A stretch of 64,000 bases of DNA, from contig JANSWY010000013.1 of assembly GCA_024743255.1 (NCBI GenBank), positions 20,675 through 84,674 of the forward strand, read 5' to 3'. This document shows, in pieces, positions 28,056-35,298 of the stretch (position 1 is its first letter; every line of letters starts with the position of its first letter). Under the pieces are notes generated by a model. That model ran no database searches. It saw only the letters and a program-made list of their open reading frames with translations, and was not told where the DNA came from. Source of the DNA: a bacterium (lineage in GTDB: Bacteria > Bacteroidota > Bacteroidia > Cytophagales > Cyclobacteriaceae). Made by a program: the position numbers and the translations under genes.

Positions 28056-28396
28056 ATCGATGAGAATTTAAGATCAAGGATTACCTGTGGAATGGAATCC
28101 CACAATTGATTCCTCATTTCCTTGGTACTCTCAAGTGCGTTCTTACCGGCAACTGTGATCTGGAAATACCTTTTAGGTCTTCCACCGCGTTCGTTAGTTA
28201 CTTCTCCGTCTTGTGATGATAGATAACCTTTCTTCTGGAGTCTGTCAAGGCAGGACTGCAAAGCGCCAATACTTACCTTTCTATCCATTTTAGTTTCAAT
28301 CTCCTTTCTAATTGAAACACCATAAGCCTGACCATGTAGAATAGCCACTGCGAGTAATACTACCTCTTCGAATTCACCAATTTGATACTTTCCCAT
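28052..28396 (-). CDS. PadR-family transcriptional regulator
   Basis: A 114-residue winged-helix regulator: IGEFEEVVLLAVAILHGQAYG at the N-terminus, wing motif GALQSCLDRLQKKGYLSSQ, and GGRPKRYFQITVAGKNAL. The pattern is standard PadR. It is translationally coupled to the permease (4-base overlap) and preceded by two 23-base direct repeats that may be its operators. PadR proteins usually repress their own operon until a ligand binds. Confidence 0.9.
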   Translation of the reverse strand: MGKYQIGEFEEVVLLAVAILHGQAYGVSIRKEIETKMDRKVSIGALQSCLDRLQKKGYLSSQDGEVTNERGGRPKRYFQITVAGKNALESTKEMRNQLWDSIPQVILDLKFSSI

Positions 28397-28397
28397 A

Positions 28398-28463
28398 GTT
28401 AATTCCTATTTGAAGTATTGCAATTATAAGGAGTATATAGGTTAATTCCTAATTGAAGTATTG
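28398..28463 (-). repeat. Two 23-base direct repeats upstream of padR (candidate operators)
   Basis: Copies at 28398-28420 and 28441-28463 read GTTAATTCCTAwTTGAAGTATTG (w = T or A) and are identical at 22 of 23 positions, 43 bases apart start to start. They fill the 86-base gap upstream of the PadR start. Position and duplication suggest binding sites for PadR; alternatively they are tandem promoter elements. The second PadR-permease pair in this window lacks them. Confidence 0.6.
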
Positions 28464-28482
28464 GTAATTTATTTTAAGCTTT

Positions 28483-31095
28483 CTATTCAGTTCTCAAAAC
28501 GTTTGCTGGATTTGTGTTTGCTGCTTTTAAAGTCTGGTGACTGATTGTTGCAATAGCAACTAATAGCAGGGTTAGCCCAGCTGTAATACTTATCCACCAA
28601 GGCATGTCGATCCGGTAGGAGAAATTTTCCAACCACAGTTGGCCAAGAAAATAGATCAAAGGCCAGGCAATCAAATTGGCTATTAGTATTAGAGCCAGAA
28701 ACTTTTTGGACAATACGAGTAGTATTTCCATAGATGAGGCACCTAACACTTTACGTATGCCTACTTCCTTGGTCTTAGCCTGAATGGAGAAAGCGACAAG
28801 TCCGTATAATCCCATACAAGCCAAAATCATTGCAAGGCCACTAAATAGGTTGGTGAGCTTAGATAATTTTTCTTCCTGAATGTATAGATTTTGTATTCCG
28901 TCATTTAAGAAACTGACCTCAAAAGGGCTGGACTCCACTACGCTATGCCAATTCTTTTCCAAAATTCTTAAGGTTTCTGGCAAGTCCCCAGGAGCAACTT
29001 TTACAAGCATTAATTCAGTCGTTGTAAATGGCATTACAATAGCCATTGGAGATATTTTGGCATGCAATGAGTTAAAATGAAAATCTCTAACTACCCCAAT
29101 TACCTTTCTTTCCTGACCTGTGAAATTGAGTTTGGTTCCAATAGGGCTATTTAACTCCATTAGTTCCACTGCAGTTTCATTCAAAATGATAGCTGAAGAA
29201 TCAGTAACAAAGTCTTTGGAAAAATAACGACCTTCAACTAATTGTATATTTGTTAGGTCCAAGAAATCGTGATCGGTTTGATAATAGGCTAATTGAAACG
29301 CTTCATCTTCTGGAGCTCCTGATAGACGTGCAGGCCCTGATGAACTACCACCATCAAAACTATGACTGCTCATTGAGACATGGTTTACTTGAGGGTTTTG
29401 TAGGAAGCGGTCTTTTAAAGCATTATAGTATCTGCCCATGTCCTCTCTTAGCACCTTGATTTGGAGAATATTTTCCTTCTCAAATCCTAGATCTTTATTT
29501 TGAATGAATTTTATCTGAGATAGGATTAAGAAGCTACCAGCGATCAGCACCACAGAAATTACAAATTGAAAGACCGTCAAGCTATTTCTTAATAGTAGAC
29601 CCGTCCTCCCGGTTTTCAAATTGCCTTTTAAAGCAACAATTGGACTAAACCCTGAAAGAATAACGGATGGATATAATCCCGAGAGAATGCCAATTATTAA
29701 GGAGATTAATCCGAATATCGGAATTAAGTAAAGAAATGATTCAATGTCAGGTAATGTCAGACTTAGTTGTCTTTCAAGATATGGCTGTAAGGCTAAAACA
29801 ATACAGATTGCAATTACCAGGCTAATGGTGCTAACAACTTGTGACTCTACCAAAAATTGAGTGAATATTCTAGACCTGGCAGCTCCCATTGTCTTTCTTA
29901 ATCCAATCTCTTTACCACGTCCCAAGGAGAGTGCAGTGGATAAATTAGTGAAGTTGAACCCTGCCATGACCAAAATAAGTATTGCAATAATCATAAGGCT
30001 ATAAATAGTCGATTTATTGCCTGACCTGATGCATTCACCCACATTAGTAAAATGATTTGATCCCAGATAAATGGATGACAAAGGTTGAAGTTCTGCTTTT
30101 ACCGAAATATTGGCTCTATTGAAATTCTCTTTATAAAGTTTTACGATTTGTTCATTGATGTTTGCTACATCTGTTTGTGACGATACCAGAGCATAGGTAT
30201 GAAAGCCTGCCCAACTCCAACTGTTTAAATCCGCCAGATAGCCATCAGGAACTACAAAGGTTTCAAAGGACATAAGCATATCAAATGTGATATGAGAGTT
30301 GCCAGGAATAGAATGTAATACACCTGTAACAAGGAGACTTTTATTATTATCAAGAGTAACCGTTTTTCCCATTGGATTATCCTTCCCAAAGTATTTTAAC
30401 GCCATTTCTTCGGTCATAACCAGGGAATTGGGAGAACTTAGAGCAGTAGCTTTGTTTCCATATTTTAGCTCAAAATCAAAGATTTCAAGAAACGATGAAT
30501 CAGCGTAAAACACGTTCCCCTGATTGAAAATTCTATCACCAACAGCATAAGTATGATCATCTGCATATCTGAGTCTGGTGACTTTTTCTATACCCGCAAT
30601 ATTACTTCTAATACCGGGAGCTAGAGCAGGAGGAGTTCTTGCCCAAAATATATTGCCTGAGGACCTTTCAAATGTATTAGTAACCCTGTAGATCCTATCG
30701 TGCTTGGTATGGAATTGATCAACAGAGAGTTCATTTTTCACAAAAAAGAATATTACCATGAAACTAGCCAGACCAAAAGCCAAGCCCAATGTATTGATAG
30801 TAGCATACGCCTTGTTATTCCAAAGCCCTCTAAGGGTAACTAACAGGTAATTTCTGATCATTGCAAGGTTGTTTGATTGAGTTGCTGTGTTTTGGTTCCT
30901 GGACAATGTAAACCGATTGATAAATCGAATCACATCAAGCCAATAATGCACATTTGACTTGAAACGTCCTTTTTCTTTATACCGAGCAACATAATTTTCA
31001 TGTAAGTCTCCAAGAATTGTTTCGGATAGCCGATCATTACAATACCATCTGAAAAACCGGTCAGCCAGTTTCGGGGGAGAGGGAGACTGTTTCAT
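28483..31095 (-). CDS. FtsX/MacB-type permease with N-terminal prefix domain (second copy)
   Basis: An 870-residue paralogue of the permease just downstream, with the same order: prefix domain (PKLADRFFRWYCNDRLSETILGD split by family motifs, about 8-60), then two TM/periplasmic/FtsX modules (GKEIGLRKTMGAARSRIFTQF and TKEVGIRKVLGASSMEILLVL). The two copies are clearly diverged, so the duplication is not recent. It overlaps its own PadR gene by 4 bases. As for the first copy there is no ATP-binding subunit nearby. Confidence 0.9.
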   Translation of the reverse strand: MKQSPSPPKLADRFFRWYCNDRLSETILGDLHENYVARYKEKGRFKSNVHYWLDVIRFINRFTLSRNQNTATQSNNLAMIRNYLLVTLRGLWNNKAYATINTLGLAFGLASFMVIFFFVKNELSVDQFHTKHDRIYRVTNTFERSSGNIFWARTPPALAPGIRSNIAGIEKVTRLRYADDHTYAVGDRIFNQGNVFYADSSFLEIFDFELKYGNKATALSSPNSLVMTEEMALKYFGKDNPMGKTVTLDNNKSLLVTGVLHSIPGNSHITFDMLMSFETFVVPDGYLADLNSWSWAGFHTYALVSSQTDVANINEQIVKLYKENFNRANISVKAELQPLSSIYLGSNHFTNVGECIRSGNKSTIYSLMIIAILILVMAGFNFTNLSTALSLGRGKEIGLRKTMGAARSRIFTQFLVESQVVSTISLVIAICIVLALQPYLERQLSLTLPDIESFLYLIPIFGLISLIIGILSGLYPSVILSGFSPIVALKGNLKTGRTGLLLRNSLTVFQFVISVVLIAGSFLILSQIKFIQNKDLGFEKENILQIKVLREDMGRYYNALKDRFLQNPQVNHVSMSSHSFDGGSSSGPARLSGAPEDEAFQLAYYQTDHDFLDLTNIQLVEGRYFSKDFVTDSSAIILNETAVELMELNSPIGTKLNFTGQERKVIGVVRDFHFNSLHAKISPMAIVMPFTTTELMLVKVAPGDLPETLRILEKNWHSVVESSPFEVSFLNDGIQNLYIQEEKLSKLTNLFSGLAMILACMGLYGLVAFSIQAKTKEVGIRKVLGASSMEILLVLSKKFLALILIANLIAWPLIYFLGQLWLENFSYRIDMPWWISITAGLTLLLVAIATISHQTLKAANTNPANVLRTE

Positions 31096-31421
31096 AGTTT
31101 TCCAATGACTAATTCAGGAATCAAATCCCATAGTTGGTTTCGAGCTTCTCGGGACTCTTTTAGGGCAGATTTTCCCGTAGCTGTTATACTGAAAAATCGC
31201 TTTCTGCGTCCGCCTCTTTCGGCTGTTGCTCCACCAATAGAAGATTGAACAAAACCTTTTTCCTCCAACCGATAAAGTGCTGTATGTACACTACTCATAG
31301 TTACCTTACGATTAAGCTTCTCTATGATAGCATTGGTTATAGACAAGCCATACGCTTCATTATTTTGAGCAGCTACCAAAAGAAGAACGATTTCTTCAAA
31401 CTCTCCAAGGGTGTATTTCAT
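31092..31421 (-). CDS. PadR-family transcriptional regulator (second copy)
   Basis: A 109-residue PadR protein (LGEFEEIVLLLVAAQNNEAYG, HTALYRLEEKGFVQSS, GGRRKRFFSITATGKSAL). It is coupled to the second permease by a 4-base overlap. A TACATTTG sequence on the minus strand at 31439-31446 matches the -7 consensus but leaves a very short leader, so I do not call it firmly. Confidence 0.9.
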   Translation of the reverse strand: MKYTLGEFEEIVLLLVAAQNNEAYGLSITNAIIEKLNRKVTMSSVHTALYRLEEKGFVQSSIGGATAERGGRRKRFFSITATGKSALKESREARNQLWDLIPELVIGKL

Positions 31422-31521
31422 TGTAATTATTATTTACCCAAATGTAAAAGATATGGTTAGAACGATGAAAAAGTACAAAAGGTTATGTTGTGTTACTTTT
31501 GTATAGCATTTATTCAGACTA

Positions 31522-32859
31522 TTATGATTTCAACTCAGTCATAATCCGCCGATTGACAACAAGTGAAATCACACCTCCAAGTATGTAGGTAATGGCTAAA
31601 CCAATAAAGATACCTGCAACTCCAGCAAAGTGCTTCCCAATTAGGATAGAAGGGAGGCCCAATACAAGCATCTGAACCACGATTATCATTGAAGCATGTA
31701 AAGGCTTTTGAATCGTATTTAAATTACTGTTGATAATACTTAGTATACCTTGTAAACCAAAACCGGCAGGAACTATCCAAAGAAACAATTGAACTGTCTG
31801 GATGACTTCTTCATTCTTATTGAATATTTCAGCAATTGGGTATGATACTAGTGCCAGAATACCCCAGGAAAACAACCCCCAGCCAAATGAAAACCAGCAG
31901 CTTACTCGAACAGATTCTTTAACCCGGTCCAATCTGCCCTTTCCCAGATTTTGACCAACAAAAGGACCGATGGATGCGGCTAAAGCAAAAACTATACTGC
32001 TGGCCAAAAATTCGATTCTACTTCCAACACCAAATGCAGCAACGGCAAATTCCCCATAGCTAGCCAGAAGCGCAGTAATTATTCCTGTAGCAACTGGAAC
32101 AACTAACCTTGCCAAACCAGATGGAAGGGCTATAAACAAGATGCTTTTCCAACAACCTATCAAAACCTCCTTAGTAGGTATTTCAAATGTGATAAGCCTT
32201 TCTCTTTTGATCAAAATGTAAAAAGAGAGTACCATTGTCAGAGCTCTCGAGATTGCAGTAGCAATTGCTGCCCCTTCAAGACCTAGGGCTGGGAGACCGA
32301 GATATCCAAAAATAAGGATAGGGTCCAGGATTGCATTTACTATCACAGCAAAAAGCATAATATATGTAGGAGTTTGTGCGTCTCCAGTTGATCTGATAGC
32401 ACTATTACCAACAAATGGGACAGAGACAAAAAATAAGGCGAAATACCAGATATGCAGGTATTCAGCAGCCAAAACAGCTGATTCACCCTCGGCTCCTAAT
32501 AAACGTAATGTAGGAACAACTGTGAATGAACCGATGATAACAAAAATACCTGTAAGTAGGAGTGTCAGAAAAATGCTATCTGAGGTTTCCCTTGCGGCCT
32601 TTTTCCTGTCTTCTTTTCCAATGGATTTGGCAATTAAAGCTGTTGCACCAATACCAATTCCCTGTATGATACTGAATATGACCATGATTATCGGGAATGT
32701 GAAGGTGAGGGCCGCAAGTTCCGTTTTTCCCAGCTTGCCAACAAAATAAGTATCGACCAAATTGAAAGCCACCATGCTAATGATACCAAGCATCATTGGC
32801 AAGGTAAGTTGTATAAGTCTTCTAGGAACACTTCCTTCAGTGAGGTTTTTACTGCTCAT
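31522..32859 (-). CDS. MATE-family multidrug efflux transporter
   Basis: A 445-residue polytopic inner-membrane protein with about twelve hydrophobic segments. MATE features include the N-terminal PRRLIQLTLPMMLGIISMVAF, NLVDTYFVGKLGKTELAALTF, GIGIGATALIAKSIGK and the second-half FALAASIGPFVGQNLGKG. The family exports cationic drugs or metabolites with Na+ or H+. It is a separate unit downstream of the PadR/permease cluster on the same strand, with nothing obvious linking it to them. Confidence 0.93.
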   Translation of the reverse strand: MSSKNLTEGSVPRRLIQLTLPMMLGIISMVAFNLVDTYFVGKLGKTELAALTFTFPIIMVIFSIIQGIGIGATALIAKSIGKEDRKKAARETSDSIFLTLLLTGIFVIIGSFTVVPTLRLLGAEGESAVLAAEYLHIWYFALFFVSVPFVGNSAIRSTGDAQTPTYIMLFAVIVNAILDPILIFGYLGLPALGLEGAAIATAISRALTMVLSFYILIKRERLITFEIPTKEVLIGCWKSILFIALPSGLARLVVPVATGIITALLASYGEFAVAAFGVGSRIEFLASSIVFALAASIGPFVGQNLGKGRLDRVKESVRVSCWFSFGWGLFSWGILALVSYPIAEIFNKNEEVIQTVQLFLWIVPAGFGLQGILSIINSNLNTIQKPLHASMIIVVQMLVLGLPSILIGKHFAGVAGIFIGLAITYILGGVISLVVNRRIMTELKS

Positions 32860-33047
32860 AAATCAAGGGCAAAGTAGTTCTTGTAATATAGCTGTTAGCT
32901 TCTAATTTAATGCAAACTCATATGTAGAAACATAAGTACTATGTATACCTGGACATATTTTTTGAGAAGACTGATTTCTATATATGACCACTTTTTTCCG
33001 CTGAGAATTAAATCTCATTACTCAACAAAAATTGGATTAGATTTAGC

Positions 33048-33380
33048 TTAACTCTTAGCCCCGGATGCCGGTGTGCCCCAACGTAACAGTAACCCTACTA
33101 CTGAGATAAAAATAATTACCAATTGAATGTAGCCAATATGGTAGACAGTAATTACGACATTGTTAAACAGTATGACTATATCAAAGTTTTTGTTGGCTAG
33201 TTTGTTGTTGAATTTTATTACTCTTACCAAATTGAGAATCCCAACTACAACAAAATAGTGTAAAAATGTACCTAAAGTTATGTTCTTACTGATGACTAAA
33301 TAACCTCCGCCTATCGTAAACAAAAGCCCATTAAGTAGAAATATCAGTTTGACTATGAGACTTTTTGTTTGTGAATTCAT
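33048..33380 (-). CDS. Small hypothetical membrane protein
   Basis: A 110-residue protein with about four hydrophobic segments (near 9-29, 37-54, 66-83 and 84-101) and a short polar tail ending PASGAKS. No family is recognised. It is the last gene before the displaced tRNA end, so it probably belongs to the host chromosome rather than to the island. Confidence 0.65.
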   Translation of the reverse strand: MNSQTKSLIVKLIFLLNGLLFTIGGGYLVISKNITLGTFLHYFVVVGILNLVRVIKFNNKLANKNFDIVILFNNVVITVYHIGYIQLVIIFISVVGLLLRWGTPASGAKS

Positions 33381-33441
33381 CAGCTATATTCAGGTTCAAG
33401 ATTTATTACCAACGTTGTGATATTCATCCCACCACAGGAAT

Positions 33442-33474
33442 AAAAAAAGCCCTCAGAAATTATCTGAAGGCTCT
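33442..33474 (-). terminator. Terminator of the former tRNA gene (minus strand)
   Basis: On the minus strand AGCCTTCAG pairs with CTGAGGGCT around a 7-base loop and is followed by TTTTTTT, a classical terminator. It lies 7 bases beyond the tRNA-like 3' end and so looks like the native terminator of that tRNA gene. Confidence 0.85.
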
Positions 33475-33479
33475 TAAGT

Positions 33480-33561
33480 TCGTCGGGGTGGCAGGATTCG
33501 AACTGCCCTCCCTTATATCTTGATTTTCAATATTTTACCAATACAATTTCAGTAGAGGGCA
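33480..33561 (-). pseudogene. Displaced 3' end of a tRNA gene (likely att site)
   Basis: On the minus strand 33513-33481 carries GGGCAGTTCGAATCC and then TGCCACCCCGACGA: a tRNA T-arm with the TTCGAAT loop and an acceptor 3' strand, directly followed by a terminator. The 5' half does not fold: from 33514 to 33561 there is a D-arm-like TTGGTA but no acceptor partner of the form CGGGGT and no sound anticodon stem. The T-stem also lacks one G compared with a normal arm. This is what remains on the chromosomal side after an element integrates into a tRNA 3' end. Isotype cannot be stated. Confidence 0.7.
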
Positions 33562-33665
33562 CTGAATCGGGCACATACTTTTTGAGCCTTATTACATTAA
33601 ATATAGTAAAACACAGTGTCATATTGTAGGACCAGATATAATGAAAGAATATCGGTCAAAAATTA

Positions 33666-33699
33666 TTTCTAACTATTAAGAATACTATAACTATCTTTG
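33666..33699 (+). promoter_or_regulatory. Promoter of candidate small RNA
   Basis: TATCTTTG at 33692-33699 matches TAnnTTTG. A near-consensus TTTC at 33666-33669 lies 22 bases upstream in the -33 position. The expected start is a few bases after 33699, exactly where the palindrome begins. Confidence 0.5.
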
Positions 33700-33703
33700 T
33701 CCC

Positions 33704-33776
33704 TGATCACCGCCCGGTGATCAAAGACAGATGGTTGATGAATAGAAAAGCAAGCTACTTTGGCTTGCTTTTTTTA
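33704..33776 (+). ncRNA. Candidate small RNA of about 73 nt
   Basis: The predicted transcript begins with a perfect 9-pair hairpin, TGATCACCG-CC-CGGTGATCA (33704-33723). After a 23-base linker it ends in a strong terminator, AAAGCAAGC-TACTTTG-GCTTGCTTT plus T-run (33747-33776). A -7 box sits just upstream. No protein gene on the + strand ends here, so this terminator has no other owner. The GC-rich palindrome is striking in AT-rich surroundings. It could instead be an operator, or the remnant of a gene lost on integration. No known RNA family is recognised. Confidence 0.5.
33747..33776 (+). terminator. Strong + strand terminator
   Basis: Stem AAAGCAAGC / GCTTGCTTT with loop TACTTTG, followed by T-rich sequence. 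The nearest + strand gene upstream ends 8 kb away and has its own terminator, so this one implies a local unannotated transcript. Confidence 0.85.
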
Positions 33777-33854
33777 TTTCTGAGCAATTTGAATCCAGTT
33801 ATATCGGATCTAGTGTTATATATTGGTCATATTCATCAGTCAAATCCATTCAAA

Positions 33855-33886
33855 TTTGGATATAATAAATTAGGATCATACTTTTG
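33855..33886 (+). promoter_or_regulatory. Bacteroidota promoter of the RHS operon
   Basis: TTTG at 33855-33858, 20 bases, then TACTTTTG at 33879-33886: both halves of the TTTG / TAnnTTTG consensus. The ATG at 33937 follows after 50 bases. This should drive the lamin-tail gene and the RHS gene, 27 bases apart. Confidence 0.65.
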
Positions 33887-33936
33887 AAGTCCTCCAGCTA
33901 TCTCGATTTATATTCATTACCAATATTATTCAGACC

Positions 33937-35271
33937 ATGAAAATCACACCGAAAACCTTTTTTGCTTTAGCAATGCTATTGGCATCATTAAAGTTATTTA
34001 GTCAATCCCCTCAACCAGGAGACATTGTTATTTCAGAAATAATGTACAAAAACTATGGACAGGGTTATGTTGAACTCTATAATACTACAAACACTTCGTT
34101 CACTTTTGATGCTAACATTGTGGCAGGAACAAGTTCAAATTATGTCTTAAATTTAGGTACTATCACGATTCCAGGAAAATCATTTTTTGTTGCTTCAAGA
34201 GGCTTAAGTATTCAAACTGATGCTACAGCTACTTCTAATAATTTTATGGAAAGAGGGCTAGACTATGAAAGTTTTGTCCTTAATGATGATTCATCAAGTC
34301 CGTGGATACAGTTGTCAAAAGCTGAATCTTTTGGAATGACTGGAACAACGTCAAACCAGGGAAAATCTTTAGAGTTGATTAATGTTAAATCATACTCTGG
34401 TTCCCAACCGGGTGAGTTTACCGGTACTGATTATCAGTTCTCTACTCTTGCATGGGCAGAAGGAGATGGTTCACCATATTCACTAGGTAGTACAACTGAT
34501 CCTCTAACAACAATAAGTATTAATCCGACAAGTTTACAAGTAAGTGAAAGCGCCTTTACTACGTCATTGACATTACAAATTTTGGATCCTGACCTGAATA
34601 ATGACATGACAGTAGATCTTTCATTAACTTCAGGAGATTCAAGTCAAATTGGAAACTTTGAGTCTACGATTCTTCAAATCCCGGCTGGATCAACTTCATT
34701 TACTTATGATTTGCATTTCTTCGATAACAACTTTGTAAACGAAGATAGAAATTTCATTTTCGAAATATCAAATCCGACTGGTGGGTATGGTACTTCAATT
34801 ACTCAAGACAAATTCTATTTAACAATAACTGACGATGACCTTAATTATGTTGGGTTCAACGATGGTTGGCTGTCACCAAATGGTACCCAACAAGGTATAT
34901 ACATTGATACAGTAACAACAAAAGTTGGAATAGGTACTTCAATAATGCCAGGTCAGTATTTACTATTCGTTAAACAAGGCATTAGAGCAGAAAGGTTGCG
35001 CGTAGATGTAGCTGATGACAATGGTTGGGCAGACTATGTTTTTGAAAAAGGTTATGACCTGATGAGTTTAAGCGATTTGAAAGCATTTGTGAAAAGAGAG
35101 AAGCACTTACCTGAAATTCCAACTACTAAGGACGTAAATCAAGATGGAATAGATGTTGCCGAAATGAATGCATTGCTCTTGAAAAAAATTGAAGAGTTAA
35201 CATTGTATTTAATACAACAAGATAGTGAGATAAAGGACCTTAAGAAACAGGTGCAAAAGCTTAAAAAATAG
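33937..35271 (+). CDS. Secreted lamin-tail/Calx-beta protein with C-terminal coiled coil
   Basis: A 444-residue exported protein. Signal peptide MKITPKTFFALAMLLASLKLFSQ; a lamin-tail-like beta domain (GDIVISEIMYKNYGQGYVELYN, about 27-170); a Calx-beta-like repeat (PTSLQVSESAFTTSLTLQI, about 190-300); and a C-terminal module (ADYVFEKGYDLMSLSDLKAF, KHLPEIP, IDVAEMNALLLKKIEELTLY, about 365-444) ending in a coiled coil. That last module is one I associate with Bacteroidota fibre-like and RHS-linked secreted proteins, often just before an RHS gene as here. It may help fold, anchor or deliver the RHS protein; this is inference from position. Confidence 0.8.
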   Translation: MKITPKTFFALAMLLASLKLFSQSPQPGDIVISEIMYKNYGQGYVELYNTTNTSFTFDANIVAGTSSNYVLNLGTITIPGKSFFVASRGLSIQTDATATSNNFMERGLDYESFVLNDDSSSPWIQLSKAESFGMTGTTSNQGKSLELINVKSYSGSQPGEFTGTDYQFSTLAWAEGDGSPYSLGSTTDPLTTISINPTSLQVSESAFTTSLTLQILDPDLNNDMTVDLSLTSGDSSQIGNFESTILQIPAGSTSFTYDLHFFDNNFVNEDRNFIFEISNPTGGYGTSITQDKFYLTITDDDLNYVGFNDGWLSPNGTQQGIYIDTVTTKVGIGTSIMPGQYLLFVKQGIRAERLRVDVADDNGWADYVFEKGYDLMSLSDLKAFVKREKHLPEIPTTKDVNQDGIDVAEMNALLLKKIEELTLYLIQQDSEIKDLKKQVQKLKK

Positions 35272-35298
35272 ATTCAACCAACTGAAAGTCTTTAGTTT

